Origin: an uncultured Collinsella sp.
GTDB lineage: Bacteria; Actinomycetota; Coriobacteriia; Coriobacteriales; Coriobacteriaceae
DNA length: 64,000 nucleotides
Assembly (NCBI GenBank): GCA_900761995.1
Contig: CAAFEY010000023.1
Span: 62,001 to 126,000 of the forward strand
Direction: 5' to 3'
Of the stretch, positions 17,408 through 25,823 are shown one piece after another. A program made the position numbers and the translations under genes. The first letter of the stretch is position 1; each line of letters starts with the position of its first letter. The notes beneath the pieces were generated by a model, which was given only the letters and a program-made list of their open reading frames with translations, was not told where the DNA came from and did no database searches.

Positions 17408-17551
17408 ATGGGCCGCGAAAATACGTTCCAGATTTATTTCAACCACGGTCTCATCAATTGGCTCGACCCATGCGAGATCAACGACGCGATTCCGCTTGAT
17501 TCGAAATATCGTTCGGCAGATGCCATGATACGGAATGGAGGAAAGCCATGA
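17408..17551 (+). CDS. 47-aa ORF between hsdS and hsdR
   Basis: An ATG 2 bp after the hsdS stop opens a 47-residue frame beginning MGRENTFQIYFNHGL and ending RNGGKP; its TGA overlaps the ATG of hsdR as ATGA. This tight packing fits a translated, coupled gene. The sequence is not recognised; it may be the remnant of a larger gene or a small modulator of the restriction complex. Confidence 0.45.
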   Translation: MGRENTFQIYFNHGLINWLDPCEINDAIPLDSKYRSADAMIRNGGKP

Positions 17552-20500
17552 GTAGCCGTTACTCCGAGGAGGAAGCCGTCCAGAAGCCTGCGGGTGAGTT
17601 GTTGCGCTGTATGGGATGGGACGTCCACTATTGCTTCGACGATGAGGTTCTCGGCCCCTGTGGCACGCTGGGTCGTGACTCCTATAAGGACGTCCTTCTC
17701 AAGCGCGATCTCATGAACGCGTTGGTTGAGCTGAACGAGCACCTTACCGAGGCGGAATGCGCCGAGGCCGTGGCGACCTTGGAGCAAGTCTTCGTCGGCG
17801 ATTCGCTGCTTCAGACCAACGAGGCAAAGTATAAGATGCTTCGCGATGGCATACCGGTGAAGAAGGTTCAGCCCGATGGCTCCATGCGTACTGAGCTCGC
17901 GCGGGCTTTCGACTTTGAGCATCCAAAGTTGAACCGTTTCGTGGCGGCAGAGGAACTGTGGGTGAAGGGCCCCATGCATCGACGCCGCTGCGACCTCGTA
18001 GGCTTCGTCAACGGTGTGCCGCTGCTGTTCGTCGAATTCAAGCGCCACGACAAGGACGTGCTGCGCGCGTACGAGGACAACTACACCGACTACCAGGATA
18101 CCATTCCCCAGATCTTCTATTACAACGCCTTTGTGATGCTCTCCAACGGGCTGGAGTCCAAGATCGGAACGTTGGGCAGCTCCTATGAGTTCTTCGGCGA
18201 ATGGAAACGTCTGAGTGAGGGTGACGTTGGCAGTGTTGCGCTCGAGACCATGATGAGGGGTGTGTGCAACAAAGAGACGCTGCTCGACCTCTTCCAGAAC
18301 TTCATCCTGTTCGACCACTTCGACTCGCCGGCCGCCAAAATCCTTGCGCGCAACCACCAGTACCTAGGCGTGAACGATGCCGTGCGCGCCTACTCCGAGC
18401 GCGAGCTGCGTAACGGAAAACTCGGCGTCTTCTGGCACACGCAGGGCTCGGGCAAGAGCTACTCGATGGTTTTCTTGGCCGAGAAGATTCGCCGAACGCA
18501 GCCGGGCTCGCCGACCTTCCTGGTGCTCACGGACCGCGACGAGCTCAACAAACAGATTAGCGAGACGTTCGAGAGTTGCGGGTGCCTTGCGGGTGTCCCC
18601 GCCGAGCGCTGCCGCGCCACGAGCGGCAAGGACCTGGTGGAGAAGCTCGAGGGCAATCCAAGCTATATCTTTTCGCTCATCCAGAAGTTCAACCAGCCTG
18701 ACGTCGAGCCCATCGTGCCCGACCACGATGTCGTCGTGCTCTCCGATGAGGCGCATCGGTCCAACAACGGTGTCTTTGCCGAGAACATGGTGAAGTTGCT
18801 GCCAACGGCGTCGCGCTTGGGCTTTACGGGAACGCCAATTCTTGCTTACGACAACCTAACGGCCAGGACCTTTGGCGGCTATGTTTCGGTCTACGACTTC
18901 AAGCGCGCCGTCGAGGACGGTGCTACAGTGCCGCTCTTCTATGAGAACCGTAGCGACAAGCTCGGCATCGAGAATCCGGAGATCAACGACGAGCTGCTCC
19001 AAGCCGTTGAAGATGCCGACCTCGACGCCGACCAGACCGAGAAGGTGCAAGCCCAGCTCAACCATGGCGTTCACATCATCATGGCCGAGCCGCGCCTGAG
19101 AGCCGTGGCCCGCGACTTTGTCTCCCATTACACGAACATCTGGCAGTCGGGCAAGGCCATGTTCATCTGCGTGAACAAGGTCACCTGCGTGATGATGTAC
19201 AACTACGTGCAGGAGTATTGGGCCGAGGCGCTCGACAAGGAGCGCGCAAGGCTCTCCGGCATGGACCAGCAACAGGCTATGGAGCAGCGCCGCAAAATCG
19301 CCTGGATGGAATCCACCGAGATGGCGGTCGTGGTGAGTCAGGAGCAGAACGAGATCGATTGCTTCCGTAAGTGGGGGCTCGACATAGCGCCGCATCGCCA
19401 GAAGATGGAGGAGCGCCAGCTCGATGACGAGTTCAAGGATGCCAACAACCCGTTCCGCATCGTCTTCGTATGCGCCATGTGGCTCACCGGCTTCGACGTG
19501 AAGTCGCTCTCGGCCATGTACTTCGACAAGCCACTCAAGGCCCACGGTCTCATGCAGGCCATCGCGCGCGCCAACCGTGTGAGCAAGGGAAAGAGCAACG
19601 GCCTTATCATCGACTACATTGGCGTCGTGAAGGCTTTGAGGAAAGCCCTGGCCGATTATACCGAGAATCCCGGCGGCGGGGATGGAGTCGACCCGGTGGT
19701 CGACAAGGATGAGCTGCTTGCGAGGATTTCTGAGCTCACGGACAGCACCGTTTCGTTCGTGTCGTCGCTGGGCTACGAGCTCGAATCCCTGCTGACGGCC
19801 GAGGGCTTCGACAAGGTGGCGGAAATCAAGAACGCCGCAGACTGCGTGTCTCAGTGCGACGAGACTAAGAAACGCTATGGTGTAATGTGCCGCGAGCTGT
19901 TCACCTTGTACAAATACGTGAGCCGACGAGAGGTGGGTGAGGAGCTGCTGGTCAAGCGCGACGCTCTGCGAGCCGTCTTCAACCATATCAACGCCCACAG
20001 GGCCAGCGCCGACACAACCGAGCTCATGGTCCAGTTGCAGGGCATCGTGAGCGAACATGTGGTGGTCAGCGAGTCCTCCGAGGGGCTCAAGACGGCTACC
20101 AAGTTCGATATCAGCAGTATCGACTTCAACAGGCTCTCACAGGAGTTTGCCAAGGCCAAGCGCAAACACCTCATCATTGACGACCTGCGTTCTGTCATAG
20201 AAGCGCGTCTTAAGACCGCGCTGAAGGATAATCCCAGACGTATTGACTACTTCGAACGCTACGAGCGGATTATCGAGAGTTACAACTCTGAGCAGGACAA
20301 GGCGATGATCGAGAAGACGTTCAATGACCTCATCAACCTGTCCCGCGACCTTGATGACAAACAGAAGGAGTGGGTGCGCGAGGGCTTCCAGAACCAGCAG
20401 CAGATGACTGTGTTCGAGATGCTATTCAAGGACACGCTGACGCCTGCCGAGATCAGGCAGGTCAAGAGTGTCGCCATTGAGATGGTGTCTATTATCGAAG

Positions 20501-20676
20501 AACGGCTTGCCAACATGGTGCGCTGGACGGAGAAGACTGAGACTCGCGACATTGTGAGGCTTATCGTGCGCAACGAGGTATACAAGCTTCCTGAGTCTAG
20601 TTATCCCGATGAAACATTGCCCGGATGTATTGAGGAGATATTTAACTACTTCTATGGCATGGACCGCGCGGCATAG
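17548..20676 (+). CDS. hsdR: type I restriction-modification, restriction subunit
   Basis: 1042-residue endonuclease/translocase. The N-terminal nuclease domain has VEFKR (the ExK of the PD-ExK site) near residue 161. The helicase motor follows with QGSGKSYS (Walker A, about 298), LSDEAHRS (DEAH box, about 400), GFTGTPI (motif III) and ARANRVSKGK (motif VI, about 672). A long helical C-terminus binds the M2S core. GGAGGAAAG precedes the ATG. All key residues are intact, so the system looks functional. Confidence 0.95.
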   Translation: MSSRYSEEEAVQKPAGELLRCMGWDVHYCFDDEVLGPCGTLGRDSYKDVLLKRDLMNALVELNEHLTEAECAEAVATLEQVFVGDSLLQTNEAKYKMLRDGIPVKKVQPDGSMRTELARAFDFEHPKLNRFVAAEELWVKGPMHRRRCDLVGFVNGVPLLFVEFKRHDKDVLRAYEDNYTDYQDTIPQIFYYNAFVMLSNGLESKIGTLGSSYEFFGEWKRLSEGDVGSVALETMMRGVCNKETLLDLFQNFILFDHFDSPAAKILARNHQYLGVNDAVRAYSERELRNGKLGVFWHTQGSGKSYSMVFLAEKIRRTQPGSPTFLVLTDRDELNKQISETFESCGCLAGVPAERCRATSGKDLVEKLEGNPSYIFSLIQKFNQPDVEPIVPDHDVVVLSDEAHRSNNGVFAENMVKLLPTASRLGFTGTPILAYDNLTARTFGGYVSVYDFKRAVEDGATVPLFYENRSDKLGIENPEINDELLQAVEDADLDADQTEKVQAQLNHGVHIIMAEPRLRAVARDFVSHYTNIWQSGKAMFICVNKVTCVMMYNYVQEYWAEALDKERARLSGMDQQQAMEQRRKIAWMESTEMAVVVSQEQNEIDCFRKWGLDIAPHRQKMEERQLDDEFKDANNPFRIVFVCAMWLTGFDVKSLSAMYFDKPLKAHGLMQAIARANRVSKGKSNGLIIDYIGVVKALRKALADYTENPGGGDGVDPVVDKDELLARISELTDSTVSFVSSLGYELESLLTAEGFDKVAEIKNAADCVSQCDETKKRYGVMCRELFTLYKYVSRREVGEELLVKRDALRAVFNHINAHRASADTTELMVQLQGIVSEHVVVSESSEGLKTATKFDISSIDFNRLSQEFAKAKRKHLIIDDLRSVIEARLKTALKDNPRRIDYFERYERIIESYNSEQDKAMIEKTFNDLINLSRDLDDKQKEWVREGFQNQQQMTVFEMLFKDTLTPAEIRQVKSVAIEMVSIIEERLANMVRWTEKTETRDIVRLIVRNEVYKLPESSYPDETLPGCIEEIFNYFYGMDRAA

Positions 20677-20691
20677 TTGTTGGAGGATGCA

Positions 20692-22221
20692 ATGGCGATT
20701 GACTTGCAAAAGTGTTTAGAAAACCGCGAGGGTTTTCTCGTTACGGGAACTCATGATCAGCTGGCCGAGCTCGTATTCTCAGATGAGTCGGATGAGTACG
20801 CTTTCGTGGGCGCTCGCGGTTTCTTCGACACCGGTAAGAAGCGTAGCCTGATTCCGGATGGTTACATCCTACGTGGTGCCTTTGAGCTCGGGGACATTCT
20901 GTCTGGGACCTCGCTTTTTCTCATGCTTTATGTTTTCGCACGACCCGGCTTTGGAGAGTGTCGATTTTCAACGCTTAAGCTCAAGAAACCGCTTGTCGCC
21001 AAGGCACGTGGCTCGCGTAAGACTGACGATCTCTGCAAGATTCCGGTCGATCGATTCAGCGACGATTTCCTCGCATATCTTCGGGCAGTCGAAGGCTATG
21101 TCAACGGAGGAGTTCCCGACTGTCCGTCTAGGTGCGGAGCTTTTTACGGTATGCCTCCAAGCGAACTTGTAGAGGGAAGATTTACCTCCGCATTCTATTC
21201 TCCTCGAAATCGTAGGATACGTAGCACGCTTGCGAGCTCAAAGACCGTAGAGCTTTCGGAAGTCGCCAGCATTCTTATGCCGCGAAAGGTTAGCGACGCC
21301 GCCAGAAACGTCTTGGTTCTCAGGCCAAGAAACATTAGATTCCCAGTTGATCTTGACTCGTTGGAGCGGGGCGAGGCAACGACGGTGCCCCTGCGCAAGG
21401 GTGATATTGTCATGTGCCTCATCGGCGAGGAGAATCACGCCATCGTCTTTGACCGCGATGGGGAAGAGCCCGTTTATGCGGGTACGAGCATGGCTGTTAT
21501 TCGTGCCAACGGGATATCTCCGGAGTATCTCTGCTTCTACCTTTCCAGCGATATCGCAAAGCAGGCCCTGTCATCGTTGGCAGGCGGCGTCATCATGAAG
21601 CGTCTAGCACTTCGCGACCTCAGCGTCTTTCCCGTTGTCGAACCATCGATGGACGAGCAGTACTATCTCACCGAATATGCCATCTTGTCCGGACGTGCGC
21701 CGAGGAACTACCAAGACCTCGAAGGCCTAAAGGGCGCGGAACCGTCTGCGGCGGAAGAGATCCTTAACGCTGAAATCGCCGATAGGATTCAGGCATATAA
21801 CGAGGAACAGTTACGCACTTTCCTTTCCTCGGACATCCGTGAGCTAAATACTTGTTTTTCGCACGGCGCTTATAAGGCGTCAATCATCCTTGCCGGTTCC
21901 ATTCTTGAGGCGGTTCTTATCGACTGGATTTCTGAAATCAAGCACGTTAACTACTTTGCGGAAAAGTATATGGTGCGGGACAGGAAGAGCGGCAAGATGA
22001 AACCCGCGGCCCTTATCGACTACATCAACGAGATTAAGTATCTGGAGAGGCCTCGTTGGATGAAGGAGGCGGACATGGCTCACCAGATTCGCAAGAAGAG
22101 GAATCTGGTCCATGCGAAACTTTGCATCGCTGCGGATGAGGTGAACGAAGAAACCGCGCGTATGGTTATCGAGTATCTCGACAAGGTTCTTCGAACCAGA
22201 GGGGCACACTGTCTAGGCTGA
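20692..22221 (+). CDS. TRD-like/HEPN-like fusion protein downstream of hsdR
   Basis: 509-residue protein. Residues about 1-130 resemble the part of N6-methylases that follows the catalytic motif, but neither a SAM-binding nor an NPPY motif is present. Residues about 155-320 resemble a target-recognition domain (RKGDIVMCLIGEENHAIVF, YLCFYLSSDIAKQAL). Residues about 370-505 form a helical DUF4145/HEPN-like region with IRKKRNLVH, an R-N-x2-H motif typical of HEPN ribonucleases. The ATG at 20692 is preceded by TTGGAGGA and lies 15 bp after hsdR, so it is the last gene of the operon. A defence effector that senses DNA and cuts RNA is possible but unproven. Confidence 0.65.
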   Translation: MAIDLQKCLENREGFLVTGTHDQLAELVFSDESDEYAFVGARGFFDTGKKRSLIPDGYILRGAFELGDILSGTSLFLMLYVFARPGFGECRFSTLKLKKPLVAKARGSRKTDDLCKIPVDRFSDDFLAYLRAVEGYVNGGVPDCPSRCGAFYGMPPSELVEGRFTSAFYSPRNRRIRSTLASSKTVELSEVASILMPRKVSDAARNVLVLRPRNIRFPVDLDSLERGEATTVPLRKGDIVMCLIGEENHAIVFDRDGEEPVYAGTSMAVIRANGISPEYLCFYLSSDIAKQALSSLAGGVIMKRLALRDLSVFPVVEPSMDEQYYLTEYAILSGRAPRNYQDLEGLKGAEPSAAEEILNAEIADRIQAYNEEQLRTFLSSDIRELNTCFSHGAYKASIILAGSILEAVLIDWISEIKHVNYFAEKYMVRDRKSGKMKPAALIDYINEIKYLERPRWMKEADMAHQIRKKRNLVHAKLCIAADEVNEETARMVIEYLDKVLRTRGAHCLG

Positions 22222-22231
22222 TTTCGCTGAA

Positions 22232-22377
22232 CTACACTCTCTCGTACCAAGCATTCAGCCATCTCTCATCAGCCCTTCCAAGCCGCATGTCGCTCGAAAT
22301 GTCGACGCAATCGTTGCTGGATGCCGGTACTTCGGCAATCAGGTCGCGGAAGGCGGGCATGTCGTGATTGGCGAGCT
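22232..22377 (-). pseudogene. C-terminal remnant of an unknown gene
   Basis: A minus-strand frame without a start ends in SSDMRLGRADERWLNAW-YERV before a TAG at 22232-22234. An in-frame stop near 22380 cuts it off upstream. The well-formed C-terminus suggests a truncated gene, not chance. Family not recognised. Confidence 0.35.
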
Positions 22378-22420
22378 ATCGGCCGTTGCATATGCCGTTG
22401 TGGTTGCCCAGTTTAGATCA

Positions 22421-22466
22421 CTGACACTTGTGTATGTCAAAAGGCATACACAAGTGTCAGTTTTTT
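22421..22466 (+). terminator. 16-bp perfect hairpin with T6 tail
   Basis: CTGACACTTGTGTATG (22421-22436) and its exact complement (22445-22460) enclose an 8-nt loop and are followed by TTTTTT. It is an excellent intrinsic terminator on the plus strand, 200 bp after the TRD-HEPN-like gene. Its length and perfection could also mark a transposable palindrome. Confidence 0.75.
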
Positions 22467-22564
22467 GACACCGTGTGGCCTATGTGGCCGCGCGCGACGG
22501 CGGCTAAGGGCTACGGTATTGTCGTTTTGGCGATATTGGGGTACGCAAGTCTATTTCCGCCTGT

Positions 22565-22986
22565 CTACATCCTCGCAATCCCGCGCGCGGCGCTCAGCAG
22601 CTCGTACTCCCTCTGGCTCCATTGGCGCAGATCGGCAGTCTCGACGGCATCGCGACACAGATTCAGGAATACCTCGGCTCCCTCGCAGAAGCACTCGCGG
22701 GCAAAGTCGCCGGATCCGTCCGCGATGCACTTGCCGTCGGCAAAGAGCTTCCAACTCGACGGCTCGCGCGAGTCATCTCCGAGCAGCTTGATCTGCAGCA
22801 CATGCGGGTCGCCAGCAGCACAGAGCTCTTCCTCGAGCATCTGCGCGGTAAAGCGCATCTGGTGGGAGAGGCTGCTCTTGACCATGGCCGAGGCGTAGCC
22901 ATTTGGCTTATCCAGAAGATGCATGTGATTCGGTTTGACGACCAGGTTGTGGAAATTGCGCTTACTGCGCGCGGAAAATTGTCCAT
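22565..22986 (-). pseudogene. unknown small gene with a probable frameshift near its start
   Basis: A good start (AAAGGAGT, then ATG at 22986) opens MDNF, but the long well-composed frame (KRNFHNLVVKPNHMHLLDK ... QREYELLSAARGIARM) is in the next frame. Adding one base in the A4 run at 22975-22978 (T4 on the coding strand) joins them into about 137 residues. This is either a real frameshift, a phase-variable run, or a homopolymer sequencing error. No family recognised; no membrane segment. Confidence 0.5.
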
Positions 22987-23134
22987 GCGGACTCCTTTCA
23001 TCGATGTTGGCAGGGCCACCGTGCCTCTTGGCCGGTTGGCGTCGGGATCGTGGAGCCAACTCTCTACCCCGACTCTGGATAAAACGCGCCCGCTCCTTGC
23101 GGGTACGATGGAGTCTATCAGCACGCGCGGACAC

Positions 23135-23179
23135 AAATCAAGCGCGCTTGCGAAATGACGCGCGAGTGGCGCTTGATTT
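23135..23179. repeat. 11-bp inverted repeat upstream of the iteron array
   Basis: AAATCAAGCGC (23135-23145) and GCGCTTGATTT (23169-23179) are exact complements separated by 23 bp. No T-tract is present, so it is not a typical terminator. Confidence 0.5.
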
Positions 23180-23204
23180 CGCCGGCTGCTGTTAGGCTTA
23201 AATC

Positions 23205-23320
23205 CGAAAAAGTGTCGAAATGTCCCGTGTAAAAGTACGGAAAAGTGTCGTAATACACACTTCAAAATCTCGAAAAAGTGTCGAAATGAGCACCTAACAA
23301 CCGCGGAAAAGTGTATCCTA
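23205..23320. repeat. four iteron-like repeats with a 33-bp period
   Basis: CGAAAAAGTGTCGAAATG at 23205, CGGAAAAGTGTCGTAAT at 23238, CGAAAAAGTGTCGAAATG at 23271 and CGGAAAAGTGTATCC at 23304 share the core GAAAAGTGT and start exactly 33 bp apart. The last merges with a possible -10 (TATCCT, 23314-23319). The array ends 34 bp before the ATPase start codon, so it is placed like an operator set. Confidence 0.85.
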
Positions 23321-23353
23321 GTGCTAAAACAGCACGTAATAAGGGGTACGCTT

Positions 23354-24676
23354 ATGCTGCAAAGAAAAGCAAAAGCACAGTTTGAATCCTGGCTTGCCTC
23401 GTCGCCTAACAAGGCTCTTTTGGTCAAGGGCGCCCGACAGGTAGGAAAGTCATATTTGGTCAACGTCTTTGCAAGCGAATCGTTCGAAAATGTCGTGACG
23501 TTCGACCTTATCGCCGACGCGTCCGTGCGCGATTCGTTTTTGGCGGCAAAAAGCGCGGATGACCTGCTTATGCGCATGTCTATTGCTGCAACGCAGCCGA
23601 TGGTTGCGAACAAGACCGTTGTGGTTATCGACGAGGTGCAGCGATGCCCCAACGTAGTGACGTTTATCAAATACCTGGTCCAGCGCGGCGACTTTCGATA
23701 CATCCTTACCGGATCGCTCCTTGGCGTTGAGCTCGAGGGCATCGATTCCCTGCCGGTGGGGTATGTCGAGCAGGTCCAGATGTACCCGCTCGACTTTGAG
23801 GAGTTCTGCTGGGCAAGCGGCGTTGCTGCCGGAGCGTTTGACATGCTCAGGGGTTGTCTAAAGGACGAAAAGGAGCTCCCCGGCTATCTGTATGACCGCT
23901 TGCTCAATCTGTTCCATCAGTATGTGGTGGTGGGGGGCATGCCCGACGCGGTCAATTCCTTCTTGGCGACGCGCAATGTCGACGAGGTTCGAAACATCCA
24001 TCGCGATCTTCACGCCCTGTATCGCGATGACATCGCAAAGTACGCTCCGCCTGAGCTACGCTTGGTTATTCGCGATATCTATGATCTGATTCCCAGCGAG
24101 GCCGGCTCCAAAAACAAGCGATTCAAACTGTCATCGATTAACGGTGTCAAACGTTTTTCGCAGGTGACAGATCATTTTCTCTGGCTATCGGAGGCGGGTG
24201 TCGCGCTTCCCGTCTATAACGTAACGGCGCCCGTGGCACCCCTTTTATTGGGGGAGCAACGAAATCTGTTCAAGCTGTTTTACTTGGACACCGGAATGCT
24301 CATGTCGTCGTATTCCAAAAGGGTCGCCCAAGGCGTTTTTGATGGGGAGGCGGAAGACGCCTTTGGCATGAACATGGGGGCGGCGTTTGAGGGCTTCGTT
24401 GCCCAAGAGCTCAAAGCCCACGGATTCAGATTGCGCTACTTTACGTCTAAAAAAGTCGGCGAGCTCGATTTTGTGGAGGAGACGCTCGATGGGGAGGTCC
24501 TTGCCATCGAGGTCAAGTCGGGCAAGAGCTTTAAGTCCCATGCGGCGCTCGACAACGCGCTCGCGACGAAGGGCTACGGAATCGATCGCGCCCTGGTACT
24601 TGCGGAATGTAATCTTCACCGCGATGGTGACGTGCTGTATCTGCCCATCTTTATGGCAGGGCTTTTGGAGCCGTAA
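23354..24676 (+). CDS. AAA_14/DUF4143 ATPase
   Basis: 440-residue ATPase of the AAA_14-DUF4143 group. Walker A-like KGARQVGKSYLV is near residue 30, Walker B VVVIDEVQRCP near 95 and a sensor TGSLLGVE near 117. The C-terminal DUF4143 half carries KKVGELDFVEE and LAIEVKSGKSFKSH, a D...ExK pattern like a PD-(D/E)xK nuclease. The ATG at 23354 follows AAGGGG; an upstream GTG lies in a hairpin and is unlikely. Such ATPases are widespread, and their role is not settled. The 33-bp repeats upstream suggest dedicated control. Confidence 0.85.
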   Translation: MLQRKAKAQFESWLASSPNKALLVKGARQVGKSYLVNVFASESFENVVTFDLIADASVRDSFLAAKSADDLLMRMSIAATQPMVANKTVVVIDEVQRCPNVVTFIKYLVQRGDFRYILTGSLLGVELEGIDSLPVGYVEQVQMYPLDFEEFCWASGVAAGAFDMLRGCLKDEKELPGYLYDRLLNLFHQYVVVGGMPDAVNSFLATRNVDEVRNIHRDLHALYRDDIAKYAPPELRLVIRDIYDLIPSEAGSKNKRFKLSSINGVKRFSQVTDHFLWLSEAGVALPVYNVTAPVAPLLLGEQRNLFKLFYLDTGMLMSSYSKRVAQGVFDGEAEDAFGMNMGAAFEGFVAQELKAHGFRLRYFTSKKVGELDFVEETLDGEVLAIEVKSGKSFKSHAALDNALATKGYGIDRALVLAECNLHRDGDVLYLPIFMAGLLEP

Positions 24677-24713
24677 CGTGCCGCCGACTCTTCCGACCCT
24701 CCCTTAGCCCTCG

Positions 24714-25700
24714 CTACTCGTCGTCCCCGTCGTTGGGGTCGCCCTTGAGGGTGTTGATGTCCAGATACTCGTTATCGTCCTCTTTTTGCTGGGTCTCCGA
24801 CTCCGCTTGGGTGGGGCCGGAGAACAGCCGGAATCCCTCAAACGCAATGACACCGAGCAGGGCAATGACAATGGCGATAAAGGCAACCTTGACTGCCTGC
24901 GGAAATTCCGAAAAACGCAGCGCCTTTTCCTCGGCGTAATAATCGGCGAAGCGCTCTTCGCCCGTGCTTTTGGTATACGCCGGTGCGGACGCGGCCTCCG
25001 GGTCATATTCCGGTGCAGGTGTGGCAGCGTACGGATCGTTGAGATAATCGCTCGATGCGGTGCCATAATCCTCGGTCTCGATGCGATCGGTGCCAGCATA
25101 GCCATCGGAATAATCGGAATATGCCGCACCGCCCTCATAGTCCGCGGCGCTCGTGTTGGCGGCAAAAAGCGGGTTAACTGGAACGTCGAGCGCCGGCATG
25201 CCGGTAGAGGTCTCATCCAGATCGGCTGCAGCCCAGGAATCGTAGGCAACCTGATGGGCAACGGGCTCATCGAGCCTTGTGACCGGAGACTTGCGTGCCG
25301 CAGGAACAGGCAACTGCTGGGAGCTGTACATAACGGTGCTGTCGGCCGATTTGCTCCGCGTCGCCGCAGCGAGAAATGCCGCCGTCTCGGACGGGTCGCT
25401 TGCGGGGCGGGGAGTGGGCGTGGGCGCCGAAATGGGTGCGGGCGTAGACGCGGGCGTCGAAACAGGCGGCTGCGCAGGAGTCGGCGCAGATGCGGGCTTA
25501 GGCGCAAGTGCGGGATTGGGGCTTGACGGGCGAGCCCCACCGCCCATGAGTTCGTCGGCGGTCCACGGGCGATCATCCATCACGTCGTCAAGGCTCAGCG
25601 AAAACAGGTCGTCTTCGCCCTCATCGAACATGCGGTGCACATGTCCACCAATTGCCGGAATCAATCCGCGACCGGTGCATGATGCCTTGCTCAACGCCAT
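24714..25700 (-). CDS. Pro/Ala-rich single-pass membrane protein
   Basis: 328-residue protein of unknown function. A conserved-looking N-terminus (GRGLIPAIGGHVHRMFD) is followed by a low-complexity Pro/Ala/Ser region (about residues 60-150) and an acidic Tyr/Asp/Ser region. One membrane helix (KVAFIAIVIALLGVIAFEGF) lies near residue 280, followed by a short acidic tail (about 30 residues). AAAGGA precedes the ATG at 25700. The layout, with a long disordered cytoplasmic part and one late helix, resembles scaffold or regulatory membrane proteins of Actinobacteria. No signal peptide. Confidence 0.6.
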   Translation of the reverse strand: MALSKASCTGRGLIPAIGGHVHRMFDEGEDDLFSLSLDDVMDDRPWTADELMGGGARPSSPNPALAPKPASAPTPAQPPVSTPASTPAPISAPTPTPRPASDPSETAAFLAAATRSKSADSTVMYSSQQLPVPAARKSPVTRLDEPVAHQVAYDSWAAADLDETSTGMPALDVPVNPLFAANTSAADYEGGAAYSDYSDGYAGTDRIETEDYGTASSDYLNDPYAATPAPEYDPEAASAPAYTKSTGEERFADYYAEEKALRFSEFPQAVKVAFIAIVIALLGVIAFEGFRLFSGPTQAESETQQKEDDNEYLDINTLKGDPNDGDDE

Positions 25701-25823
25701 TCTGTTCCATCCTTTCGAAATACTAATGACATCGATTATATGGAACTTCCCAAGCGGCTCGGTCTTGGATTCGTGCTTTCCAGAACTCGCGCCCAAAAGG
25801 GGAGGGGCAATTCAGGCGAGTGC

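Noticed and set aside
23205..23320. The 33-bp-step repeats as a short CRISPR or a plasmid origin
   Set aside because: Repeat cores are only 16-18 bp with 15-bp gaps, there are no cas or rep genes, and the position in front of a promoter suits regulation better.
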